DNA from: Candidatus Latescibacterota bacterium
GTDB lineage: Bacteria > Latescibacterota > UBA2968 > GCA-2709665
Assembly: GCA_030746455.1 (NCBI GenBank)
Contig: JASLMQ010000885.1
Coordinates: 1-9,846 of the forward strand
Direction of reading: 5' to 3'
DNA: 9,846 nt
Each line of letters opens with the position of its first letter. Position 1 is the stretch's first letter. The translations under genes and the position numbers were made by a program. The notes beneath the pieces are model-generated. The model did no database searches. It worked only from the letters and a program-made list of their open reading frames with translations, and was not told the origin of the DNA. This document shows, one piece after another, positions 1 through 6,552 of this stretch.

Positions 1-430
1 GATAGCAGGCGTCGCGCCGCCGCACGTTGGCCTCGTCCTGCGGTCCCACCTCAGTGATCTGGGCCCGCAATTCCCCGTCCGATGCCTCCAGAATGCCGCC
101 CAGGGCGACACGACATGCCCTGGTTGCCAGGTCCCTGTAACTGGGTTCATCGGTTAGCTTCCACAAACCAATCGCCGCCTCGACAGCGGACCGGTACCCG
201 CGACGTCCGGACCGTCTCCTTCGTCCCCGGGCCTCGAGCCGCTCGAGCAGTTCCTCCTCTGTCGCGCCATCAATTGCACGCACGCGCCGCTCGAGCCGCT
301 CCCGGTCGTCCCCGAAGTCCATCACCGGATGGTCCACGGCAAAGCTCTGCGCCGCTGCAGGGGACGACATTGCGACATTGATCAGGATCGAGCCGCCGAC
401 GAGCAACGTGAGACAGATGATCTGACCCAT
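1..430 (-). CDS. Putative exported protein of unknown function, N-terminal part (runs off the window)
   Basis: An open frame of 143 codons starts at an ATG (430-428) and runs off the left edge without a stop. The ATG follows AAAGGAG with a 4-nt spacer, a good ribosome binding site. Residues 4-23 are hydrophobic and are followed by Ala-Ala-Ala at 25-27 and Gln28, a likely signal peptidase I site, so the protein is probably exported. The n-region has no Lys or Arg, which is unusual. The mature part begins with a charged stretch rich in Arg and Glu. It then has a helical segment (about residues 78-105) with a pattern like LWKLTDEPSYRDLATRA, which resembles the alpha/alpha-toroid repeats of heparinase- or alginate-lyase-like enzymes. 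That resemblance is weak and I do not assign a family. It lies downstream of the glycyl radical enzyme gene in the same direction, 121 bp away, and could be in the same transcription unit. Confidence 0.72.
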   Translation of the reverse strand, partial: MGQIICLTLLVGGSILINVAMSSPAAAQSFAVDHPVMDFGDDRERLERRVRAIDGATEEELLERLEARGRRRRSGRRGYRSAVEAAIGLWKLTDEPSYRDLATRACRVALGGILEASDGELRAQITEVGPQDEANVRRRDACY

Positions 431-503
431 GCAACTCCTTTCTCTGCATCTGGATAATGGCTTCGGGCCCGTAGCAATCTCTGTGTCCGGCTGAATGCCT
501 TCC

Positions 504-530
504 TTCGTGGTCTTCGCATTCTTCGTGGTC
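504..530. repeat. Three degenerate 9-bp tandem units (TTCGTGGTC type)
   Basis: Plus-strand units are TTCGTGGTC, TTCGCATTC and TTCGTGGTC, each 9 bp. On the transcribed strand this reads as repeats of ACCACGAAG. The array lies between the glycyl radical enzyme stop and the exported-protein start. A second, cleaner array of the same unit is at 3541-3585. Both arrays follow a similar lead-in on the minus strand, AGCTGGACCACGAAG here and AGCTTGAACCACGAAG there, so they look like members of one dispersed family. Confidence 0.75.
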
Positions 531-551
531 CAGCTTCCTGGTGATGTTGTC

Positions 552-2792
552 TCAGATCTCGTGGAAGGTCCGCGCGATGAACTGGTCCTGTTCGTACTTC
601 GACAGCGTGTTGAAGAACACGCTCCATCCGGTCACCCGGATCTGGAGCGAAGCGTGCCGCTCCGGGTGTAGCTGCGCATCCCGCAGCGTCTCGGCATCGC
701 ACACGTTGAACTGAACGGCATATCCCCCTTCCGCGAAGAAGGTCTTGATCAGCGCCGCCATCGCGTCAAGACCCGCCTCTCCCCGCACGGAGGTCGGATG
801 GAGCATCACGTCCAGTACGGAACCGTTGGGCGTCTCGGTGAAGTCGATCTTGGCCACCGACCGCATCAGTGCGGTCACGCCGTTCAGGTCGCGACCGGAC
901 ATCGCTCCCACGCCGGGCGCCAGCGTGTCGTGCGCACGACGCCCGTCCGGGAGCGCCCCCGTGGTCTGACCCATGGTCCACTGGAACGTCAGTGTGAAAA
1001 GGGCCGCCTGGACGGGTCCTCCCCGAGCATTGGTGAAGGTGTGGACGTAATCGCAGTAGTGGTCGGCAACACGCCTGGCGAGATCGTCCGCTTCGGGGTT
1101 GTTGTTGCCCCACTTGGGAACCCGGTTCAGAAGATACTGACGCATCGACTCGTGGCCTTCGAAGTCGCAATCGATGGCCTTCAGGACCTCGTCCATCGTG
1201 TAGCGCTTCTTCTCGTAGACCGCTTGCTTCACCGCCAGCAGAGAGTCGCACACGTTGGCCAGCGCCACGCCCACGCAACCCACCGCGTTGTAGTGCGCGC
1301 CGCCTTCACCGATGTCCTTGCCCAGCGCCAGGCAGTCGTCGATGGTGGCCGCGATCAACGGTGACGGGTTGATCTCGGGCCACGCTTCCTCGTGAGCACC
1401 GACGTATTCGACCGACCGGGAGACCAGGAACTCGATCTGTCGCGCGTAGCCTTCGAAAAGGGCCTCGAACGAATCGAAACCCCTCGGATCGCCGGTCCTG
1501 GGGCCGACCCGCTCCCCGCTGAGGGGATCCGTCCCGTCGTGGAGCGCGAACTCGACGCCCTTGGCCAGGTTGATCACCAGGTTCATCGTGCAGCCCGCCT
1601 CCTTGCCGTCCACTGCGGGCTCGTAGCACCCGATGGGCAGGTAGGTCCGAGCGTCGCGCCGCGCCTTTCCGCGCCTGACCTGCCCGTCCACGGCCGGCAC
1701 GTCGTTCATCAGCACGAACGAGTTGTGGCCCTGACGGATCAGGTCGGCAACACGCTTGTAGAGCCGGTCCGGCGAGTCCGGGACGAATCGCACGGACAGC
1801 TTGGGATCGGGGACGTTCAGCTCCTCGTAGGCCTCGAGTGCTGCATAGGTCAGGTCATTGCAGAGGACCGATCCGTCCGCGTACTGTCCGCCGAACACGA
1901 AGTTCTTCCCGTTGTGGACGCCGCGGGTGTGCGCGTGGTATCTGAACCAGTGGAACTTGATCAGCTCCTTGGCCTGCTCGCGGGTGAGACGACCCGAATC
2001 GATGTCGGCGCGATAGTACGGATACATCGTCCGGTCGAAATGGCCCATGGAGCGGACGGCCTCCCCCTCCATCTCGATCATCTCGTGCATCAGCCACGCG
2101 AACTGCAGCGCCTCGTGGAAGGTCCGTGGGCTGTGGGCCGGCACCCGCCGGCAGACCTTTGCCACGGCGCGCAGCCGCTCCTCGTCCTCCGGGTGGTCGT
2201 GCACCAGCGCCTCTGCCAGGTCTGCGAAGCGCTCCGACAGGGCGATCGTCGCACCGCAGACGACCTCGACCGCCTCGTAGAAGGCCGCTCGTGGATCGCC
2301 CTCAGGCGTCCCCTGACGCCCCTGCCGCGCCTTTTCGACCAGACCCGTCAGGCCTTCGGAGAACATGTTCTCCCAGCCCGGAGAGATATGGCCCATGTCG
2401 AAGCCCCCACGGAGCACGCCCAGCTGTGACAACCGACCAAACCAGCTGCTCTCCTGCCGAACGCTCCCCTCCTTGGCCTCATGGTGCCACGAGTCGCGAA
2501 GCCGCTTCACGTGCCCCCCATGATCGAGCTTATCAGCGAACCAGTCTTCCGGGTCCAGGTGGATCTGCCCGTTCGTGACGACGATTCGATAGACGTTCGC
2601 CTTCTGGAGGACCTTCGGGTGGTCGCCGTGCTTCTTCAGGTAGGTCCCCACCAACTGCTGGAGGTCCTCGGGCGCCAGTCCGGTTCCGGGGACGTAGGGC
2701 ACGTCCCGGAACTGGTCCATCAGGTGGTCCCGGACCCTTTCGAAGGTACCCCAGAGCTGGGGCGTCGCCACGACGTTGGCAAGGGTGTCCAT
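552..2792 (-). CDS. Glycyl radical enzyme (pyruvate formate-lyase/diol dehydratase superfamily), substrate unknown
   Basis: This is a complete 746-residue glycyl radical enzyme, near the usual family length of about 750-850. The N-terminal PFL-like domain holds HFDRTMYPYYRADI (251-264) and the active-site loop IGCYEP (387-392). Cys389 is the expected thiyl-radical residue. Glu391 completes the Cys-x-Glu motif seen in dehydratase, lyase and decarboxylase members but not in pyruvate formate-lyase itself. The C-terminal domain has PNGSVLDVMLHP (655-666), YAVQFNV (691-697) and the glycyl radical loop RVTGWSVFF (719-727), with Gly722 as the radical site. Trp723 stands where Tyr or Phe is more common. 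So the enzyme should carry out an oxygen-sensitive radical reaction in the cytoplasm on a small organic substrate, which I cannot name. No microcompartment signal or shell gene is visible. The gene lies 48 bp downstream of a QueE-like radical SAM gene, probably in one operon. The ATG is preceded by GAAGGGG about 9 nt upstream. Confidence 0.93.
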   Translation of the reverse strand: MDTLANVVATPQLWGTFERVRDHLMDQFRDVPYVPGTGLAPEDLQQLVGTYLKKHGDHPKVLQKANVYRIVVTNGQIHLDPEDWFADKLDHGGHVKRLRDSWHHEAKEGSVRQESSWFGRLSQLGVLRGGFDMGHISPGWENMFSEGLTGLVEKARQGRQGTPEGDPRAAFYEAVEVVCGATIALSERFADLAEALVHDHPEDEERLRAVAKVCRRVPAHSPRTFHEALQFAWLMHEMIEMEGEAVRSMGHFDRTMYPYYRADIDSGRLTREQAKELIKFHWFRYHAHTRGVHNGKNFVFGGQYADGSVLCNDLTYAALEAYEELNVPDPKLSVRFVPDSPDRLYKRVADLIRQGHNSFVLMNDVPAVDGQVRRGKARRDARTYLPIGCYEPAVDGKEAGCTMNLVINLAKGVEFALHDGTDPLSGERVGPRTGDPRGFDSFEALFEGYARQIEFLVSRSVEYVGAHEEAWPEINPSPLIAATIDDCLALGKDIGEGGAHYNAVGCVGVALANVCDSLLAVKQAVYEKKRYTMDEVLKAIDCDFEGHESMRQYLLNRVPKWGNNNPEADDLARRVADHYCDYVHTFTNARGGPVQAALFTLTFQWTMGQTTGALPDGRRAHDTLAPGVGAMSGRDLNGVTALMRSVAKIDFTETPNGSVLDVMLHPTSVRGEAGLDAMAALIKTFFAEGGYAVQFNVCDAETLRDAQLHPERHASLQIRVTGWSVFFNTLSKYEQDQFIARTFHEI

Positions 2793-2840
2793 GCTCAGTC
2801 CCCTTCAGGGCTGCATCCGGTGGCCTGGCCGGCCCGGACG

Positions 2841-3521
2841 CTATCGAAGCCCCAGCATCCTGTGGATCCGGCACGACAGCCGCCAGTCCGGGTGATCGAT
2901 CAGGATCTCGAGGGCCTTTTCCAGATGCTCCGGCCGGTTCGATTCCGGCTGCAGGTAGATCGTCTCGGCTCTGCTCTCGTCGACCACGTCCTCCGTGAAC
3001 GTCTCGCCAACGATGTACTTGAGTTCCGTGATCCGGCGAAGCCCGGGAGCGATTTGTCTGCGCTTGGGTGAGACGGTCCAGTGGTCGATGAGGTCGAGCA
3101 GCTCCAGATCGGGATCCAGCGTGCCGTTGGTCTCCACCTGGATCCGGTACTCAGCCGCACGGAGCTCCCGACACAAAGGCACGATGTTCTGCCCCAGCGG
3201 TTCCCCGCCAGTGAGGGAGACCCACCGGGCGGTGAAGCGTCCGACGGCTGCCAGGATCTCGCCGACCGTCATCTTCTTGTGACGATCGAAGTCCGTGTCG
3301 CAAAACGCACACCGCAGGTTGCATCGGGACAGGCGCACGAAGGTTGTGGGTTGACCTACTCGAAGGCCCTCACCCTCGATGGAGTAGAAGATCTCGTTGA
3401 CCTGGAGCGGCTCGCCTGCGCTCAGCCGGACGGGCAGGAGCTCTCTCGGCGCCTCACAGATCTCGCCAAGCCACCCAGGGTCTCCGGGTGCCGGGGTGTC
3501 AGTGTCGGGTACTGTTCCCAT
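2841..3521 (-). CDS. queE: QueE-like radical SAM protein; possible activase of the adjacent glycyl radical enzyme
   Basis: The 226-residue protein carries QueE hallmarks in order: VNEIFYSIEGEG (41-52), GQPTTFVRLSRC (56-67), the [4Fe-4S] motif C67-x3-C71-x2-C74 directly followed by Asp75-Thr76, the SAM motif GGEP (105-108), VETNGT (129-134), SPK (151-153) and a C-terminal LSCRIHRMLG with His220. QueE makes 7-carboxy-7-deazaguanine from 6-carboxytetrahydropterin in queuosine/7-deazaguanine synthesis. The CDT triplet and the C-terminal His are typical of that family. There is no extra ferredoxin-like cysteine domain of the kind found in many glycyl radical enzyme activases. The context is odd: no queC, queD or queF is in the window, and the next gene, 48 bp on, is a glycyl radical enzyme. 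QueE and the ribonucleotide reductase activase NrdG are both compact radical SAM proteins, so an activase role is conceivable but unproven. The first 38 residues are an extension beyond typical QueE. I see no better ATG, and the ribosome binding site is weak. Family call is firm; the gene symbol reflects homology only. Confidence 0.8.
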   Translation of the reverse strand: MGTVPDTDTPAPGDPGWLGEICEAPRELLPVRLSAGEPLQVNEIFYSIEGEGLRVGQPTTFVRLSRCNLRCAFCDTDFDRHKKMTVGEILAAVGRFTARWVSLTGGEPLGQNIVPLCRELRAAEYRIQVETNGTLDPDLELLDLIDHWTVSPKRRQIAPGLRRITELKYIVGETFTEDVVDESRAETIYLQPESNRPEHLEKALEILIDHPDWRLSCRIHRMLGLR

Positions 3522-3540
3522 CGGTCGTCTCGCCCCGCCC

Positions 3541-3585
3541 TTCGTGATCTTCGTGACCTTCGTGACCTTCGTGACCTTCGTGGTT
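3541..3585. repeat. Five 9-bp tandem units (TTCGTGACC type)
   Basis: Plus-strand units are TTCGTGATC, three exact copies of TTCGTGACC, then TTCGTGGTT. On the transcribed strand they read as CACGAAGGT repeats. The array lies between the heparinase-like stop and the QueE-like start, so it would sit in the 5' leader of the QueE-like message or in the spacer of a polycistronic one. It shares unit length, sequence and minus-strand lead-in with the array at 504-530. Confidence 0.9.
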
Positions 3586-3614
3586 CAAGCTGTCGCTTCT
3601 GCCTGTGGGGCACA

Positions 3615-6353
3615 CTACGGGCACCCGCGCTCCCACATCACCAGATTCGGCAACCGGAACCTCGGTCGCCCGGGCATCCTGCGATGCGGATGGTGCGTGT
3701 GCGTCGCCGTCTCTCCGTCCTCGGACAGGGCGAAGCCCGGACGGTGCGCGAGCACAATGGCCGACCTGCCGCTTTCCCGGACGATCTCCCGAACGGCAAG
3801 CCCGTATGTCGACCCGTCGCCGAACTCCACTATGACCCGCTCGTGCGGCCTGCCCGGTCGGGGATCAACGTCCGCATCAACGACGAGGGCGTCCCGCGGG
3901 TCTCCGGCATCTAGCCGCTCAACCGCGGTTACGTGTCCGGACGGTGCCTGAGGCGCGGTCAAATCGATATCGCCGAACCGGACCGTTGTCCCATCGACCA
4001 TGGCCATCTGCTCTGCCTCGCCGTCCCGCACTCGCACGAAGGCGTATCGGGCCGTCGCCTCAACGGATCTGTCAGCCGCTCGGATCGAAGCATCCGCATC
4101 CGTGCCGGAAAGGTGATAGTCGCGGAAGCCGTCTCCTTCGCAGACAATGCCCGTCCCGTCGGCCGGCCCGTCGGCAAGCTCGAGCCGGCGGGCCTCCCGG
4201 ATCCGAGGACGGCCGCTGTAGGGCTCATGCACGGCCGCAAAGATGCTCGCGAGGTTGCTGCCCGTGCGCCGCGCGATCACCACCGGCATCGTGAAGTCCC
4301 AGATGTCGGCGTCCATTTCCTCCGCGCGGCGGATCGACGGCGCGGTGCCGGCCAAGACAGTCGTATCAGACTGGTCGAGCACTGTTGTCCACACGGCGGG
4401 CGAACCTGCCCCTTCACACTGGAAGGTGGCGGTCCACGCCCCGTCGGTATCTGCGAAGCTCAGGTCCTCGAACAGACCGTAGAGCAGATTGACGTCGCCA
4501 CGCACGGGATTCCAGCCTTGGCCCGGTCCCAGCTCGTCGCGGTCCAGGGCCCGTCCGTCGGGGAGCAGCGACCGGTCCATCGGTGCCAGCGGCAGGCTGC
4601 ACGACACCGTCTGGTCTTCGTCGGCGCTGCCGTGCAGGAACCAGTCGTGCGTGCTCCCGCCCTTCACACGAAAGACGTCCACCACGTAGGCCCCGCCGCC
4701 GGGCAGAGCCACCGTCGCCACCGCACGCCTGTACACACTCGTGACACCTACATAGGACGCCTCCGCTGCGGCCTCGCAAAAGCGCAGGACATCCTCACAG
4801 ACGCCCCATCCCACAAGCCTCCCGTCAGCCCCCTCCTGGCTACGTTCGTCGACCACCACCAGATTGTGCGCCATGCTGCTTGTGCTGAAGGGGCGCAGCA
4901 GCGTGTGGGTGTACCCGATGTCCGAGATCAGCTCACGCCCCTTGGCGTAGACCATCAGGTCCAGGTTGTCCGCGTGGGCGTGGCCGTAGCTCCCGCTGAA
5001 GTGCAGACTCGTCTGCACCCCGGTCTCTCCGCTCCCCAGCCCCAACATAGCCTGGCCCAAGCCCCACATCAGCCGCGTCCCGAACGGCTTGTCGGCTGAT
5101 TCCTCGGCCCTACGTCTCTGGCTCGGCCTCGCCCAGGTGTCGTGGATGGGCAGCGGACGCCCGCCGGGCAGACGCATCTCGGCCAGCGCGTCGATAGACT
5201 CGTAGAGCATCGGCACGTCGCGCGCGGCATTGAGGTCCTCGATGTGCAGCCCGTCTTCCGGATTCACGTAGCCGTCAGGGTCGGTGTAACCCTTGAGTGG
5301 GCCCTCGAGGCAGCTCCGCAGGCCCGACACGGTCTGGCTGTGGTAGGATGGGGATCCCTCCCGCCATATGCCGTCGGGGTAGAACTGCCGGTCCAGAATC
5401 ATCGTCGCCCGCCGCAGGGCGTCGTGCACGAACTCCGGCTCACCGATCACGCGCCCTATGGTGGCCAGTCCTCGAATCAGACTCGGATCCATGTTGCCCA
5501 GGTAGATCGGAAACGTGCGGGCGTAGTTGGCCGTGGCCCGAAGGAAGACCTCGAACCTCTGACCGACGTCCTCGCCCAGCTCGTCCGACAGCCTGGGCAG
5601 CGCCTCGCTGCCGGCAACCTGGTCATAGGCCACGGCCAGGTGCGGCGGCATCTCCGCGTAGAACCAGTTGTCCCCGCCGTCGGCACGCATCCCCGAGCAG
5701 TACGGGTAGGGCGCCTCATAGTCCGGCAGATCCTGCGCGAGGCCGGGAACCGGCTGCAGCCCGTCATCGGGCTCGGGCAGCATCCGGATGTCGTGGATCT
5801 GCGGCGCCATCGTGGCGAAGCTCTCGATGCCATGGGGGCTGTAGTGCGGATAGACCTCGGCCAGGCGATTCAGGATCAGCAGGACTTGCCGTGCATACGG
5901 CTCCTCTCCAGTTGCGCCATAGAGGTCGGCCAGTGTGCCGACCGCTCTTTCGATGTAGACCTTTCGACAGTTCTCGACGCGCATGTCCATGTAGTGCTTG
6001 TAGCCGTCATCACCCCGCGAGTAGCGGTAGGTCTGTGGAACGCCCGCCGAGTCCGTCACCGTCGTCTCGTGGTCGAGCGGATAGGCCTCGTTGGGGAAGA
6101 CCATACCGCAGAACTTGCACGCCATCCGGTCCGGCTCGTCGACCTCCCAGATCCAGCGGTCAGAATCCGAGCACGTGCCGCCGTCGCAGTTCGGACAGGA
6201 AACGTTGAAGAACGTCGTTCTCGGCACGATGAAGTGGGCGATCTCGTCCGGACCGAATGCCATCACCGGCGCGACCTGCTTCTGGAGCGACGCGATCTCG
6301 TCCGGCGCGACTTCCTCCGGGAAGACGGGATGTTCGACTGCGTGTGCCTTCAT
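3615..6353 (-). CDS. Heparinase II/III-like protein with N-terminal zinc ribbon (putative polysaccharide lyase)
   Basis: A 912-residue protein. Residues 51-92 hold two CxxC pairs (Cys53/56 and Cys79/82) ending in FPNEAYP, a zinc-ribbon pattern. Residues about 120-400 look like the alpha-helical toroid of heparinase/alginate lyase enzymes, including EGSPSYHSQ (332-340), where Tyr337 is the candidate catalytic Tyr. The beta-sandwich begins near 445 with SYGHAHADNLDL (455-466), the family signature. His460, Asp478 and His496 (in AHNLVVVDE) could form the metal site known from heparinase II. Family members break polysaccharide chains at uronic acids by beta-elimination. In the toroid, the position where many members have Asn-His seems to read Asn287-Met288, so the activity may differ. 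There is no signal peptide, so it probably acts on imported oligosaccharides in the cytoplasm unless exported another way. The substrate cannot be read from the sequence. The start ATG has only a weak purine-rich upstream stretch (AGAGAGAA). It is followed by the QueE-like and glycyl radical enzyme genes. Confidence 0.88.
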   Translation of the reverse strand: MKAHAVEHPVFPEEVAPDEIASLQKQVAPVMAFGPDEIAHFIVPRTTFFNVSCPNCDGGTCSDSDRWIWEVDEPDRMACKFCGMVFPNEAYPLDHETTVTDSAGVPQTYRYSRGDDGYKHYMDMRVENCRKVYIERAVGTLADLYGATGEEPYARQVLLILNRLAEVYPHYSPHGIESFATMAPQIHDIRMLPEPDDGLQPVPGLAQDLPDYEAPYPYCSGMRADGGDNWFYAEMPPHLAVAYDQVAGSEALPRLSDELGEDVGQRFEVFLRATANYARTFPIYLGNMDPSLIRGLATIGRVIGEPEFVHDALRRATMILDRQFYPDGIWREGSPSYHSQTVSGLRSCLEGPLKGYTDPDGYVNPEDGLHIEDLNAARDVPMLYESIDALAEMRLPGGRPLPIHDTWARPSQRRRAEESADKPFGTRLMWGLGQAMLGLGSGETGVQTSLHFSGSYGHAHADNLDLMVYAKGRELISDIGYTHTLLRPFSTSSMAHNLVVVDERSQEGADGRLVGWGVCEDVLRFCEAAAEASYVGVTSVYRRAVATVALPGGGAYVVDVFRVKGGSTHDWFLHGSADEDQTVSCSLPLAPMDRSLLPDGRALDRDELGPGQGWNPVRGDVNLLYGLFEDLSFADTDGAWTATFQCEGAGSPAVWTTVLDQSDTTVLAGTAPSIRRAEEMDADIWDFTMPVVIARRTGSNLASIFAAVHEPYSGRPRIREARRLELADGPADGTGIVCEGDGFRDYHLSGTDADASIRAADRSVEATARYAFVRVRDGEAEQMAMVDGTTVRFGDIDLTAPQAPSGHVTAVERLDAGDPRDALVVDADVDPRPGRPHERVIVEFGDGSTYGLAVREIVRESGRSAIVLAHRPGFALSEDGETATHTHHPHRRMPGRPRFRLPNLVMWERGCP

Positions 6354-6371
6354 TGCGGGTTCTCTCTAAAC

Positions 6372-6504
6372 GAGCGCGGGGCTATGCGAACGGTCGCCCG
6401 CATAGCGGGCGTGCTTAGTCCCGGCCAGAGGCCGGGACTAAGTAGGCACGGATGTGCCCGAGTTCACCGTGAGCGGCGGTACGCCGCGAACAGCCCCCGC
6501 GCTC
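6372..6504. repeat. 133-bp multi-hairpin palindromic element between feoB and the heparinase-like gene
   Basis: A perfect 10-bp closing stem (GAGCGCGGGG at 6372-6381 with CCCCGCGCTC at 6495-6504) encloses several perfect hairpins: CGCCCGC/GCGGGCG at 6395-6411 with loop ATA; CTTAGTCCCGGCC and its complement at 6414-6442 (13 bp, loop AGA); GGCAC/GTGCC at 6445-6458; and GCGGCG/CGCCGC at 6473-6487. An alternative 8-bp pairing, 6381-6388 with 6399-6406, excludes both the first hairpin and the last pair of the closing stem. The element lies 48 bp past the feoB stop and 18 bp before the heparinase-like ATG. It could be a REP/MITE-like repeat, a terminator region or a structured mRNA leader. No T-run follows the stems on the minus strand. 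Confidence 0.72.
6414..6442. terminator. 13-bp perfect hairpin, possible transcription barrier after feoB
   Basis: This is the strongest stem of the palindromic element: 13 paired bases around a 3-nt loop, 111 bp past the feoB stop codon. It is GC-rich at its tip. It lacks a downstream T-run on either strand, so it is not a textbook rho-independent terminator. It may protect the 3' end of the feo message or act only as part of the repeat. Confidence 0.4.
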
Positions 6505-6552
6505 TGGAAAACCAACCCCTCCTACGTCGGGCTGAATACCGCTCACTGCGCG

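Noticed and set aside
1392..2429. Long plus-strand open frame opposite the glycyl radical enzyme
   Set aside because: It is a shadow of a clear, motif-rich gene on the other strand. GC-rich DNA gives long antisense frames, and it shows no recognisable domain.
3541..3585. CRISPR array
   Set aside because: The units are 9 bp and contiguous with no spacers, so this is a simple tandem repeat.
3081..3914. Plus-strand open frame encoding DLRDLRDLR repeats
   Set aside because: The repeated peptide comes only from translating the 9-bp DNA repeat. The rest is antisense to the QueE-like and heparinase-like genes.
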